Assembly: GCF_900167155.1 (NCBI RefSeq)
Contig: NZ_FUXU01000028.1
Location: 1-51,454 of the forward strand
Source: Enterovibrio nigricans DSM 22720
GTDB lineage: Bacteria; Pseudomonadota; Gammaproteobacteria; Enterobacterales; Vibrionaceae
Length of the DNA stretch: 51,454 nt
Direction of reading: 5' to 3'
Each line of letters opens with the position of its first letter. The stretch's first letter is position 1. Made by a program: the position numbers and the translations under genes. This document shows, piece by piece, positions 1-8,991 of this stretch. Under the pieces are notes generated by a model. The model had not been told where the DNA came from. It ran no database searches and worked only from the letters and a program-made list of their open reading frames with translations.

Positions 1-38
1 GCCTGAAACTCAGTATATTGCTTAAGAACCGAACAACT

Positions 39-443
39 TTAGGCTGCCATGTCTTCCAACCGAATTAAGCAACAAAGCCCGTTTAAGTTAACCTCGATGG
101 TTTCATCCCAAAACGCATCACTGTGTTCGACCGCAGGCGCACGTTTAATGGTACCTGCATTGTTGATGAGAATGTCGATATCAGGGTGTTCTTCGTTTAT
201 CTTGGCTAGAAAGGCTTTCACAGATCGGCGATCAGAGAAATCGCACGGGTATGCCCAACATTGTCGGCCTTTTGCCGATACTGCTTTTTCAATGTCGCTG
301 CCTTGCGTCTCAATACTTTGGCTTACGGCGATAATGTCTGCGCCAGCCTCTGCCAGTGCTTCTGCCATGGCTTTGCCAATGCCTCTTTTCGCGCCTGTCA
401 CTAATGCTTTTTTACCGCGTAAATCAAATGCACTTTTTTCCAT
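39..443 (-). pseudogene. Truncated SDR oxidoreductase (KduD/FabG-like), N-terminal half only
   Basis: The 134 residues carry the start of a classical short-chain dehydrogenase. A TGAKRGIGKA nucleotide-binding glycine motif lies near residue 17, an LINNAG motif near residue 92, and the helix ending in EVNLNG follows. Family members are about 250 residues; here the frame runs into an unrelated tail (CCLIRLEDMAA) and stops before the catalytic Ser and YxxxK. The enzyme therefore cannot be functional as read. The start ATG overlaps the stop of the upstream alcohol dehydrogenase gene by one base (TAATG), so it was the last gene of the operon and translationally coupled. The loss of the 3' half looks like a deletion junction around position 60. 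An intact gene probably oxidised a hydroxy-sugar acid in this pathway (inference). Confidence 0.75.
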
Positions 444-1468
444 TAGTTCAACTCCGAGTTAACTGCGATTAGCGTTTTCATCGACAAATCTTTCGGTGGA
501 ATAAAGGCTGATTGAATGTCGTCTAGAGAGTGTTTATCTATAATCACATCGTCCGGATTCACTTTTCCTTCACGTAATAAGCGAATGGCGTATTCGAAAT
601 CAGTATCTTCGTAGACGCGAGCACCTAACAGTTCGAGTTCTTGCCAAAAGAATTTAAACAGATCGATAGTGGGCTTGCTGGTGTGGATGGCAACCATGCA
701 AATACGCGCTTGTGAGGCGGATACTTGAGTAAACAAATCCACCCCTGCTTGCACGCCTGATGTGTCAAAAATGGCGTTGAAACCGCGCCCATCTGTGTCG
801 GAATGTAGCTGCTCAACAAGATCCCCATCTTTTGCGTGGCGGGCATTAAAGCCAAGACCTTGTGCATACGCGATACGCTTTTCATCGATTTCACAAATGG
901 TCACCTTGGCACCGATTTCTCTGGCAACCATGGCGATAAGCATGCCAATTGGCCCACCACCAATCACCAATACATCTTCCCCAGTAACGACGCGTGCGCG
1001 ATTGATATCGTGGCAGGCTACCGCCAAAGGCTCAACGATAGCGGCATGGGCAAGAGAGACTTCATCAGGAAGGTGGTGAATGGTATGCGCCGGTACTGAC
1101 CAATACTCTTGGAACGCGCCGTCGGTGTCCAAGCCCAAAAATTTGAGGTTTTCACAGATGTGCTTCAAGCCGCGCTGACATGTCGAACAGTCACAGCAAT
1201 GGTTAAGGGGGCGCACCACCACACGATCACCCAGGGTGACGCCTTTTACATCATCGCCCACAGCATGGATGACGCCAGACATTTCATGACCAATCACGCG
1301 ATGCGTACCTACACGAGCATCCATATGGCCGTGGTAGACATGCACGTCGGTGCCGCATATTCCGCAATATGCCACACGGATTTGAACTTCATCCTCTTTG
1401 GGCGGAGAGATGGAGACGGATTCAACAGTAAAGGTTTTGTTTCCTTCGTAGAATGCTGCTTTAGTCAT
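443..1468 (-). CDS. Zinc-dependent medium-chain alcohol/polyol dehydrogenase
   Basis: This 341-residue protein has the full MDR zinc dehydrogenase layout. Catalytic zinc ligands are C38 (GICGTD), H61-E62 (GHE) and probably E146. Structural zinc cysteines cluster at 91-105 (CCDCSTCQRGLKHIC). A Rossmann GGGPIG sits at 170-175. It resembles the sorbitol/threonine dehydrogenase and L-gulonate/L-idonate 5-dehydrogenase branch, which oxidises a secondary hydroxyl of a polyol or aldonate with NAD(P). It lies between an enolase-superfamily sugar-acid dehydratase and a truncated SDR in the same operon, so a sugar acid substrate is likely. The exact substrate cannot be read from the sequence. Confidence 0.85.
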   Translation of the reverse strand: MTKAAFYEGNKTFTVESVSISPPKEDEVQIRVAYCGICGTDVHVYHGHMDARVGTHRVIGHEMSGVIHAVGDDVKGVTLGDRVVVRPLNHCCDCSTCQRGLKHICENLKFLGLDTDGAFQEYWSVPAHTIHHLPDEVSLAHAAIVEPLAVACHDINRARVVTGEDVLVIGGGPIGMLIAMVAREIGAKVTICEIDEKRIAYAQGLGFNARHAKDGDLVEQLHSDTDGRGFNAIFDTSGVQAGVDLFTQVSASQARICMVAIHTSKPTIDLFKFFWQELELLGARVYEDTDFEYAIRLLREGKVNPDDVIIDKHSLDDIQSAFIPPKDLSMKTLIAVNSELN

Positions 1469-1522
1469 GATAATTATCCTTTCCTTTTGTGGTGAGGTGT
1501 AACCTTGTTGTGCGATGTGACG

Positions 1523-2614
1523 TTAGCCAGCATGTGCAGATTCAAGTTTTTCCCAATCAAAAATGACGCCTGTCCCTGGCGTATCCGATGCGACTGCACG
1601 CCCGTTTTCGATGACGACAGGGCGCGTGGTGTATTGCTCTATAGGGAAGGAGTGGATTTCTAACCACCCCTCACAGGGCTGACTGGAGACCAGACTGACG
1701 TGGAGTTCCTGCATGCCGTGACTGCATACAGGGATACCGTATTTTTTCGCTAATGCTGCTACGTCTAACCAGCCAGTGATGCCGCCGCAATTAGACGCAT
1801 CTGGCTGAATGAAAGAGAGTGATGCAAGCTCAAACGCCAATTTGAACTCTTCTTGGGTATGAAGGTTTTCACCCATGGCGAGCGGAATTGAAGTGGATGA
1901 CGCGATGGTTTGGTAAGCGAAGTAGTCGTCGGGCAGGGTGGGCTCTTCAAACCATGCTAAATCATAAGGCTCGAACGCATGGCTTGCGGCTATGGCATGC
2001 TCTACGGTCAAGGAATAGTTGGCATCCACCATAAAGATGCGGTCTGGTCCCAGCATTTCCCGTACAGCGTTTACACGCGCCGTATCGTCATCCAGATTAG
2101 GCAGTCCCACTTTGATTTTTATCGCTTCAACACCGCGCGCCAGATAGCCTTCAATGTTGCTGATCAGCTTGGGTAGAGGGAAATTCAGGTCGACGCCACC
2201 GCAATAACAGTTGCAGTGATTCGCATGCCCGCCCGCCATTTTCCAAAGGGGCTGATTGCTTTGTTTGCCTTTGATATCCCAAAGCGCGATATCGATTGCC
2301 GAGATGGCGAACGTCGATATTCCCCCGCGGCCAACGTAGTGCATTCGCCAGAGCATGGCGTCATAAATGCCTCGAATGTCGGAGGCATTCTTTCCTATCA
2401 GAAAGGGGAGCAAATCCGCGTCCAAGGTGGCTTTAATGCCGTTCCCACCTACGCCGCCTGTGTAGGTATAACCCACGCCCTCATCGCCATTTTCCAGCGT
2501 AATTTCAACGGTGACGAGTTCAAAGTGAGTGTGTGCACCGTGCTTAGCATCAGCAAGGGGTTCATCCAGAGGGATGCGGAAAAGACGAGATCTCGCCTGC
2601 GCAATTTTTGTCAT
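1523..2614 (-). CDS. Mandelate racemase/muconate lactonizing family sugar-acid dehydratase
   Basis: This is a 363-residue enolase-superfamily protein. The catalytic set of the mandelate racemase subgroup is present: K166-x-K168 (KIKVG) on the second strand, metal ligands D197, E223 and E249, and the D272/H299 dyad (PDASN and CSHG). Overall it resembles talarate/galactarate dehydratase-like and other acid-sugar dehydratases, which abstract the proton alpha to a carboxylate and eliminate water to give a 2-keto-3-deoxy sugar acid. The start overlaps the stop of the upstream permease gene by 4 bases, which implies translational coupling. Specificity (galactarate, talarate, galactonate, lyxonate or other) cannot be fixed here. 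Confidence 0.85.
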   Translation of the reverse strand: MTKIAQARSRLFRIPLDEPLADAKHGAHTHFELVTVEITLENGDEGVGYTYTGGVGGNGIKATLDADLLPFLIGKNASDIRGIYDAMLWRMHYVGRGGISTFAISAIDIALWDIKGKQSNQPLWKMAGGHANHCNCYCGGVDLNFPLPKLISNIEGYLARGVEAIKIKVGLPNLDDDTARVNAVREMLGPDRIFMVDANYSLTVEHAIAASHAFEPYDLAWFEEPTLPDDYFAYQTIASSTSIPLAMGENLHTQEEFKLAFELASLSFIQPDASNCGGITGWLDVAALAKKYGIPVCSHGMQELHVSLVSSQPCEGWLEIHSFPIEQYTTRPVVIENGRAVASDTPGTGVIFDWEKLESAHAG

Positions 2615-3582
2615 GTCAAACTCCGTTTATTCAATGCGTGTTTTTTGACGAGGTGTGCTTGAACCAAAATGACACCAAGCAAGAAACCGCCACGGATCAC
2701 CATCTGCCAGTACGCAGATAAGCTAATGCTGCCTAATCCATTTTCGAAATTAAGGACGTTGAAAATCAGCCCTAAGAGAAGTGCGCCGCCGACAGTAGCG
2801 GTGATTGAGCCAGATCCGCCAGTCAGCAAGGTGCCGCCGACAACCACCCCGGCGATGGCTGACAACTCCCAGCCAACGCCTTCAAGCGGTTGTCCTGCTC
2901 CGAAACCTGAGGCAAGAAAAACACCGGCTAAACCAGCACAGCCGCCGCTGAGCAGGTACACAAAGACTTTGACGCGATTAACGTTAAGCCCCATCAGCGT
3001 GGCTGCTTGTTCATTGTCGCCAACCGCCAGCACTTTTCGTCCAAGTGGCATGCATTCCAGCAACACCCAAGTGAACAACACCAAAATCAGCACCACGACG
3101 ATGGTCCAAGGCAATACACCAAAGGCTTTCCCTAAGCCGAGTAGAGTAAAGTTAGATGACCAGTCAATGGAGATGGTTTGCGCACCGGAAATGACGAGAG
3201 AGCCACCTTTGGCGCCTAGCATGGTAGCGAGGGTGGCAATGAAAGGCGGAATTCGCATGACGGTAATGAAAAAGGCGTTGATGGCACCAAACGCCATGCC
3301 AGCGAGAATACCTCCGGGCAAGGCGACTTCTAACCCATAAGGGCTGAGATAAGCGGCAATGACAGAGGCAAATGCCGCAACAGACCCGACGGATAAATCA
3401 ATTCCGCCTGTCATAATCACAAAGCACATGCCGATCGAGATGGCGATAAACATGGCGTTATAGTTAAGAAAAGAGGCGATGTTGTAACTGCCGAGGAAGT
3501 TGTCGTAGCGCAAGCCACCAAAGATCACCAACCCGAAAAAGACCAGCCAAACGCCGAGAGTTTGTCGATGAGAACGTGTCAT
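2611..3582 (-). CDS. Sugar ABC transporter permease, YjfF/RbsC type
   Basis: This 323-residue inner-membrane permease belongs to the carbohydrate uptake 2 family (BPD_transp_2). It has about ten hydrophobic segments and the signature GGIDLSVGS near residue 60. A second conserved stretch, [18 protein letters not shown], lies near residue 240. It is the second of two tandem permeases, as in the E. coli YtfT-YjfF pair. It overlaps the upstream permease gene by 4 bases and the downstream dehydratase gene by 4 bases. The pair should form the transmembrane channel for the ABC importer encoded here. Confidence 0.88.
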   Translation of the reverse strand: MTRSHRQTLGVWLVFFGLVIFGGLRYDNFLGSYNIASFLNYNAMFIAISIGMCFVIMTGGIDLSVGSVAAFASVIAAYLSPYGLEVALPGGILAGMAFGAINAFFITVMRIPPFIATLATMLGAKGGSLVISGAQTISIDWSSNFTLLGLGKAFGVLPWTIVVVLILVLFTWVLLECMPLGRKVLAVGDNEQAATLMGLNVNRVKVFVYLLSGGCAGLAGVFLASGFGAGQPLEGVGWELSAIAGVVVGGTLLTGGSGSITATVGGALLLGLIFNVLNFENGLGSISLSAYWQMVIRGGFLLGVILVQAHLVKKHALNKRSLT

Positions 3583-4577
3583 TCGCCAGCCCTCCGCGTT
3601 TGTTGTACGTACACAGCGAGCACGATGATGAGTGCTTTAGCGATAAGCGCGACTTCATCTTCAACACCATTCGCCAACAGGGTGTACTTCACGAGTTGAA
3701 TGATGACGGCTCTGAATACAGCGCCAAAGATAGGGGCCTTGCCACCTTGTAGCACTGCACCGCCAACGACGGCTGCAGCAATGGCATCGAGCTCCATCAG
3801 CTCGCCATTTCGCGCAGCATCAGACGCAGAATTGATAGACACGACAATCATGCCGGCAATACCCGCGAGCACACTGCATGTGGCGTACGCGGCGATTTTG
3901 ACCTTTTTAACGGGGACACCCGCAAGGTGGGCAGATCGCTCGTTGCCACCCACCGACAGCAAATAGCGGCCAAACGCTGTGCGTCTGACAATGAAACTGA
4001 AGATGATAGCCAAAACCAACATGAGCCAGCCTTGGAACGGCAATCCGAGAATTTCACCGCGGCCGAGGAAAGCGAACCCTTCGTTGTTGAAGGTTTGCAG
4101 GTTGCCGTTGGTCAGTACCTGAGAAATACCACGACCGGAAATAAACAAAATGAGGGTGGCAATGATGGGCTGAATGCCCCAGTTACAAATAAGATAACCG
4201 TTGAACATGCCGCACAAGGCTGCCACAAAAAGGGGAAGCACAATGGCTGCAGTCAGCCCGAGGGCAGGGTAGCTTTCGCCGAAAGATGACGTAATAATCA
4301 ACGGAGAAAGGGCACCAGCCAATGCCATGACTGCACCAACAGAGAGGTCTATCCCTGCTGTTGCAATCACGAGCGTCATGCCGATCGCGACAATCGCGAT
4401 TGTCGCAACCTGACTGATGTTGACGTACAGCGTCTGTATTTGCAGGAAGTTGGGTGTAAACAAGACATTGAAACCTAACAGGAGGAGGAAGCAGATAGCA
4501 CCGCCATACCGCCAAAGGCTTTGTTGTTTATCTTTCACAGTGTGATGTCCTTTTCCCTGAAAAAGTATCCAAAACAT
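3579..4577 (-). CDS. Sugar ABC transporter permease, YtfT/RbsC type
   Basis: This permease of about 332 residues contains IGMTLVIATAGIDLSVGAVM, which closely matches the YtfT/RbsC signature, and LDAIAAAVVGGAVLQGG near residue 245. It follows the ATPase gene by 2 bases. The ATG at 4577 has a poor ribosome site. A GTG at 4538, preceded by AAGGA at 9 bases, would give a 319-residue protein starting VKDKQQ and is a credible alternative start that also removes an odd MFWILFQGKG leader. It acts in the inner membrane with the adjacent permease, ATPase and binding protein. Confidence 0.88.
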   Translation of the reverse strand: MFWILFQGKGHHTVKDKQQSLWRYGGAICFLLLLGFNVLFTPNFLQIQTLYVNISQVATIAIVAIGMTLVIATAGIDLSVGAVMALAGALSPLIITSSFGESYPALGLTAAIVLPLFVAALCGMFNGYLICNWGIQPIIATLILFISGRGISQVLTNGNLQTFNNEGFAFLGRGEILGLPFQGWLMLVLAIIFSFIVRRTAFGRYLLSVGGNERSAHLAGVPVKKVKIAAYATCSVLAGIAGMIVVSINSASDAARNGELMELDAIAAAVVGGAVLQGGKAPIFGAVFRAVIIQLVKYTLLANGVEDEVALIAKALIIVLAVYVQQTRRAGE

Positions 4578-4579
4578 GG

Positions 4580-6085
4580 TTATTTGCCGGCCATTTCGCG
4601 TACGAGAGCGTCTTCAGTGATGTTGGGTGCGACCAGTTCAGAGACCGCAGAACCTTCGTTCAGCACGACGATGCGGTCTGCACCTTCTATCAGCTCTTCA
4701 AACTCCGAACTGATAAGGAGCACCGCGTTTCCTTGATCGACGTAGTCGCGAATGATGGTTTGAATTTCACGTTTTGCTCCGATATCAACTCCGCGCGTAG
4801 GTTCATCAAGAATGAGGATGTCTGGCTCGGTGGCGAGCCAGCGGGCGAGGAGAACTTTCTGCTGATTTCCCCCAGAAAGCTGACTGATAGGTTGGTTAAT
4901 ATCTGCGGTTTTGATACCGAGTGCACGGACGTACTTTTGCACGAGTGCTTCCTCTTCATCAGCATTCACAATGCCACTGCGTGAAACCTTTGAGACCATC
5001 GCAAGGGTAAGGTTTTCGCGCACACTCATTTCGGGAACGATGCCTTCCATTTTCTGATCTTCAGACAGGAAGCCGATATTGAGCGCGATGGCGTCGGACG
5101 GTGAATCTATCAACACGTCTTCGCCCTTGATCTTGATGCTGCCTGTTGTTAGTGCATCGACACCGAAAATGGCGCGTGCGGCTTCTGTTCTGCCTGAGCC
5201 CAGTAAACCACCCAAACCAACAATCTCATTTTTCTTTATAGTGATTGAAACCTTGTTTAAGTGGTGGTTGGTGGAGATGTCTTTGGCCTCAAGCAGCACT
5301 TCGCCGGCCTTATGACCGCCGCCTTTCAGCTCAGTTAAGCCGGATTCTTGGATAGAGTTTTCATCTCGGCCGAGCATGTCTGAAATCAATTCCAGCTTGT
5401 TGGTGTCTCCAATCTTGCGACGCGCAACCGTTTGTCCATCACGCATAATGGTCACGCTGTCACAGACCGCGAAGAGCTCTTCAAGAAAATGGGAGACATA
5501 AAGAACAGAAACGCCTCTGGCTTTCAGTGAGTGAATCACCCCAAACAAGACGTTAATTTCCTTGTCGTCCAAAGAAGAGGTAGGTTCATCCATGATCACT
5601 AATTGTGTGTTGAGCGAGACGGCACGAGCGATGGCGACCAACTGTTGGATGGCTGTTGAGTAATCACCGAGTGGTGCCTTGACATCGATGTCTATGTCGA
5701 AGCCTTCAAGCACCTTTTGGGCATGCTGGTGGCACGCATTCCAGTCGATAAAACAGCCCAACCTTGTAAGCTCGTGACCCATCATGATGTTTTCCGTCAC
5801 GCTTTGGAGTGGTACGAGATTGAGCTCCTGGAAAATGGTTGCTACACCGTGATCTTGCGCATCACCGGGACCAGTAAACAGTGCCTCTTTCCCCGCGAAA
5901 ACCACACTACCAGCATCGCGTGTGTACACCCCGGTCAGAATTTTTATAAGGGTCGATTTTCCTGCCCCGTTTTGGCCGATGAGCGCATGCACTTCACCGG
6001 GTGCGATCTGCAACGATGCATCTCGCAATGCGGGATTCCCCGAAAAGGCCTTTTGAATCCCTTCCATGTTGAGCAACATGTCCAT
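4580..6085 (-). CDS. Sugar ABC transporter ATP-binding protein, YtfR/RbsA type (two ABC domains)
   Basis: This double ABC ATPase has 501 residues from the start chosen here. The first domain has Walker A GQNGAGKST and a VIMDEPTSSLDD Walker B. The second has the degenerate loop GLGGLLGSGRTEAAR, signature LSGGNQQK and Walker B ILDEPTRGVD, as usual for RbsA/MglA/YtfR. The open frame extends to 6190, but ATG at 6085 is preceded by AAGAGG at the right spacing, gives the family length and avoids overlap with the binding-protein gene. It energises the import of a sugar, probably a furanose or related compound, together with the two permeases. Confidence 0.9.
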   Translation of the reverse strand: MDMLLNMEGIQKAFSGNPALRDASLQIAPGEVHALIGQNGAGKSTLIKILTGVYTRDAGSVVFAGKEALFTGPGDAQDHGVATIFQELNLVPLQSVTENIMMGHELTRLGCFIDWNACHQHAQKVLEGFDIDIDVKAPLGDYSTAIQQLVAIARAVSLNTQLVIMDEPTSSLDDKEINVLFGVIHSLKARGVSVLYVSHFLEELFAVCDSVTIMRDGQTVARRKIGDTNKLELISDMLGRDENSIQESGLTELKGGGHKAGEVLLEAKDISTNHHLNKVSITIKKNEIVGLGGLLGSGRTEAARAIFGVDALTTGSIKIKGEDVLIDSPSDAIALNIGFLSEDQKMEGIVPEMSVRENLTLAMVSKVSRSGIVNADEEEALVQKYVRALGIKTADINQPISQLSGGNQQKVLLARWLATEPDILILDEPTRGVDIGAKREIQTIIRDYVDQGNAVLLISSEFEELIEGADRIVVLNEGSAVSELVAPNITEDALVREMAGK

Positions 6086-6102
6086 ATAGCGCCTCTTAAA
6101 GT

Positions 6103-6122
6103 GCGGGGCATTTCCGCCCCGC
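6103..6122 (-). promoter_or_regulatory. Intergenic GC-rich hairpin between binding-protein and ATPase genes
   Basis: The arms GCGGGGC (6103-6109) and GCCCCGC (6116-6122) enclose a 6-base loop in the 73-base gap between the two transporter genes. There is no U tract. Such stems usually protect the upstream binding-protein mRNA or attenuate transcription, so that binding protein is made in excess over the membrane components. That role is inferred. Confidence 0.6.
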
Positions 6123-6158
6123 GATCTCGCTGTTTCTATTCTTTTACGAGTGGATAAA

Positions 6159-7136
6159 TCAGTACGCTGAGTCAACAAACTGTGCGGCATTTGCCTTGGT
6201 AAATATGCGATCTTTTACCTGCACCCAAGGCTCAATGTTTTCGCCGTTGGCATAACGTGTCATGGTTTCGCAAGCAAGAGGGCCAAAGAACGGGGAGCTT
6301 TCTACAGTGACGCCCATTTTGCCGTCGATGATGGCTTGAAGTGCATCACGGGTTCCGTCAATTGACACGACCATAACGTCTTCACCGGGTTTGCGGCCTG
6401 CAAGCTCTAGTGCTTGAATTGCACCGATTGCCATCTCATCGTTGTGGGCATAAACGATGTTGACGTCAGGGTGGGATTGCAGAAGGGTTTCCATGACCTG
6501 ACGACCTTTGTTGCGGGCGAAGTCGCCGGACTGAGAGGCAACAATGGTCATGTTGTCTTGCTTGGCAATCACATCATCAAACCCTTTACGACGGTCATTA
6601 GCCGGTGAGGAACCTGTCGTGCCTTCCAGTTCGATGATCACACCTTTATCGCCACTGAAATTGGCCACGGTCCATTCCGCTGCACGCTTGCCTTGATCGA
6701 CAAAATCGGAGCCAAGGAAGGCAACGTAATGTTCACCCGCTCGGGCGACATTTTTGTCAACAGAGCGGTCAACGAGGAAGGTAGGAATCCCCGCGGCCAG
6801 CGCTTTCATTACCGCTGGAAGCAGCGGTTTTTCTTCGCGTGGAGGCAGGAAGATGACATCGACGCCTTGCGCGATCATGGAATCAATATCCGCGACTTGC
6901 TTTGCCGCTGAGCCAGCAGCATCGGTGATCACTATGTCCCAGTTACATTGTTGAGCGGTATCTCGGAAAGACTGGGTTTCAGCGATTCGCCAAGGATTGT
7001 TACTTTCCATTTGGGCGAAGCCAACTTTGTAAGTGTCCTTTTTCTCTAGAGGAGGCAGATCCCCGGCGGTTGCCGCAAAAGTGAGCGTTGCAAAACTTAG
7101 CGTAACCAGTTGTGTTGCCAGTGTTTTAAGTTGCAT
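6159..7136 (-). CDS. Periplasmic sugar-binding protein, YtfQ/RbsB type
   Basis: This 325-residue protein has a signal peptide (about 1-24, cleavage near ATAGD). The Peripla_BP_4 fold follows, with stretches that closely match E. coli YtfQ, the galactofuranose-binding protein: FLVDRSVD, ELEGTTGSS, SQSGDFARNKGRQVME and YAHNDEMAIGAIQA. It should capture a sugar, perhaps a furanose-form hexose or pentose, in the periplasm. It is the second gene of the operon, 49 bases after the aldehyde dehydrogenase gene, with AAGAGG and AGGA upstream of the ATG. The GC hairpin just downstream fits preferential expression of this component. The ligand is inferred from similarity only. Confidence 0.88.
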   Translation of the reverse strand: MQLKTLATQLVTLSFATLTFAATAGDLPPLEKKDTYKVGFAQMESNNPWRIAETQSFRDTAQQCNWDIVITDAAGSAAKQVADIDSMIAQGVDVIFLPPREEKPLLPAVMKALAAGIPTFLVDRSVDKNVARAGEHYVAFLGSDFVDQGKRAAEWTVANFSGDKGVIIELEGTTGSSPANDRRKGFDDVIAKQDNMTIVASQSGDFARNKGRQVMETLLQSHPDVNIVYAHNDEMAIGAIQALELAGRKPGEDVMVVSIDGTRDALQAIIDGKMGVTVESSPFFGPLACETMTRYANGENIEPWVQVKDRIFTKANAAQFVDSAY

Positions 7137-7185
7137 TCCTTTTTCCTCTTACTTCATTGTCTACGTACAACAGATACGTGCAGAA

Positions 7186-8658
7186 TCAGCCTTGCCAGTT
7201 CATGTACAAGGTTTGTTTCTTCAAATACTCTTCAAGACCATATTTCCCGTCTTCCCCCCCAAGTCCAGATTGTTTCCACCCATTATGAAAGCCCTGAACT
7301 TGTTCACCATTGGCGCGGTTAAAGTAGATTTCGCCAACCTTTAGAGAGGATGAAAGCACCATAAGACGACTTATCTTTTGGGTGAAAACATAGGCGGATA
7401 AACCGAAGTCGCTGTCATTGGCATGCTCTATAGCTTCATCAAAATCAGACACGCGAAGGGCAGGAACAGCAGGGCCGAAGATTTCTTTTTGCATGAGGGG
7501 GTTTTGGTTGTTTTTGACTTCCAAAACACTGGGAGCAAACCAATAGCCTTTTTCCGATTCGCCACAGGCTTGAGGGCCTCCCTTGAGCAAGTATTCCGCG
7601 CCTTCTGCTACGCCTTGATCAATCAGACTTTGCACTTTATCCCGTTCAATACGGCTGACTTTTGGCCCAAGTGAGACATTTGTCATGGGGTCGCCAACCG
7701 TTAATGAACGGCATTTTTGTATAAATTTCTCAAGAAACTCATCGGCAATTGCGTGGTGTAAATACATGCGTTCGTTGCAGGTGCATATTTGGCCAGCATT
7801 GGTAAATCGAGCAACGACAGCGGCGTTAACGGCTTTTTCGAGATCGGCATCTTCCATCACGATAAAAGGGGCTTTACCACCTAGTTCGAGCCGCACCGCT
7901 TTGATTTGTTGGGCGGCGGTGGTAAGGATTTGACGTCCTGCCCGGTTACTGCCCGTGAGGGTAATGAGATCGGATCGAGGGCTTTCTACCAGTGTTTGTC
8001 CGACGACAGCACCTCGTCCCGTCACCACGTTAAACACTCCATTCGGCAGCCCGATATCGCGGGCGATTTTTGCGAGAGCTAGACCTGAGAGTGGGGTGTT
8101 TTCGTGGGCAAGGAGGACAAAGCTATTCCCTGCGACAAGCGCTGGTCCCAGTTTTCTGGCGACCAATGCACAGGGGTAATTCCACGCGGTTAATCCAACC
8201 ACGACGCCATAAGGCACTTTGTGGATCCAGATTTCCTCGTCGCGGTTATCCGAAGGAATGATGTCGCCTTCCAGACGGTGAGCGTTGTTGGCAGCAAAAT
8301 GAAGAAAGGCGGCAGTCGCACTGACTTCGCCTTGTGCTTGGTGAAATGGTTTGCCCTGTTCTGCGGTAATGATTCTGGCGAGATAATCGCGCTGGCGATC
8401 CAGCTCCAATGCCATTTCCCTTACATATGTCGCGCGCTCTGCGGTTGTTTTACGCGCCCAAACTCTCTGAGCGGATGTTGCTGAACTAAGCGCCGATTCA
8501 GCATCGCTCGGCGATCCATCAGGAATACTCGCAATGATATTTTCATTGGCAGGGTTGTCGACGACGAGGGTGCTTTTAGCATCCCCTTTTGTGAACTCCC
8601 CATCAATGAACATCTGAGCATCAATAACATTCCCCACTTGGAGATCTTTCAACCACAT
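7186..8658 (-). CDS. NAD-dependent aldehyde dehydrogenase, AldA-like
   Basis: This 490-residue aldehyde dehydrogenase closely resembles E. coli AldA (lactaldehyde/glycolaldehyde dehydrogenase). Shared features include the MFIDGEF start, LELGGKAP, FTNAGQICTCNER, and a C-terminal QGFHNGWKQSGLGGEDGKYGLEEYL block. Catalytic residues visible are N160, E258 and C292. The frame opens at 8685, but ATG at 8658 is chosen because AGGA lies 8 bases upstream. It is the first gene of the operon and faces the promoter region with the palindrome at 8681-8700. It probably oxidises a short hydroxy-aldehyde released in, or a sugar aldehyde entering, the pathway encoded downstream. Confidence 0.88.
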   Translation of the reverse strand: MWLKDLQVGNVIDAQMFIDGEFTKGDAKSTLVVDNPANENIIASIPDGSPSDAESALSSATSAQRVWARKTTAERATYVREMALELDRQRDYLARIITAEQGKPFHQAQGEVSATAAFLHFAANNAHRLEGDIIPSDNRDEEIWIHKVPYGVVVGLTAWNYPCALVARKLGPALVAGNSFVLLAHENTPLSGLALAKIARDIGLPNGVFNVVTGRGAVVGQTLVESPRSDLITLTGSNRAGRQILTTAAQQIKAVRLELGGKAPFIVMEDADLEKAVNAAVVARFTNAGQICTCNERMYLHHAIADEFLEKFIQKCRSLTVGDPMTNVSLGPKVSRIERDKVQSLIDQGVAEGAEYLLKGGPQACGESEKGYWFAPSVLEVKNNQNPLMQKEIFGPAVPALRVSDFDEAIEHANDSDFGLSAYVFTQKISRLMVLSSSLKVGEIYFNRANGEQVQGFHNGWKQSGLGGEDGKYGLEEYLKKQTLYMNWQG

Positions 8659-8991
8659 TCTCAAAATCCTTTTTGGTACGATCAAACTATTTTGTTTGAT
8701 ATCTGCAATTTATTCATTTGGGGCGTTATAGCCCGATATATTCCGATATAGCGGCGTGAAATTCTTTTTATGTCTTATTTTTAAAAATGTTTTGTCATAC
8801 CAAAAAGTATATCTTGTGAATGGTAGGTAGAGAAAATTGTCATATGAAACTGAGTGTTTATGTCACCCTCGTGAGTATAGCCAAGCGCGGTTATAGGGAG
8901 GCGTTGGCTATCTTTAGGTGGATGAAGGCTAACATTCAACAAGCACGCGCTTGTGAAAGTACTAGCCAGAATGAATCGTCAAGGAGTGATT
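8659..8991. promoter_or_regulatory. Divergent promoter region between operon and GMC oxidoreductase
   Basis: This 333-base gap contains no convincing gene. It holds the palindrome at 8681-8700 and a 10-base inverted repeat, CTTTTTGGTA at 8669-8678 and TACCAAAAAG at 8798-8807. It also has a direct repeat CCGATATA (8733-8740, 8743-8750). TACCAA/TTGGTA resembles half-sites bound by GntR-family sugar-acid regulators, but that link is weak. No regulator gene is adjacent. Confidence 0.55.
8681..8700. promoter_or_regulatory. Operator-like palindrome upstream of the aldehyde dehydrogenase operon
   Basis: A perfect inverted repeat, ATCAAAC and GTTTGAT separated by 6 bases, lies 23 bases upstream of the aldehyde dehydrogenase start. 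Size and position fit a dimeric repressor site that would block transcription initiation of the operon. The cognate regulator is not in the window. Confidence 0.5.

Noticed and set aside
49-462. Plus-strand open frame opposite the SDR gene
   Set aside because: It is a shadow of the SDR coding strand, with no ribosome site and no recognisable content.
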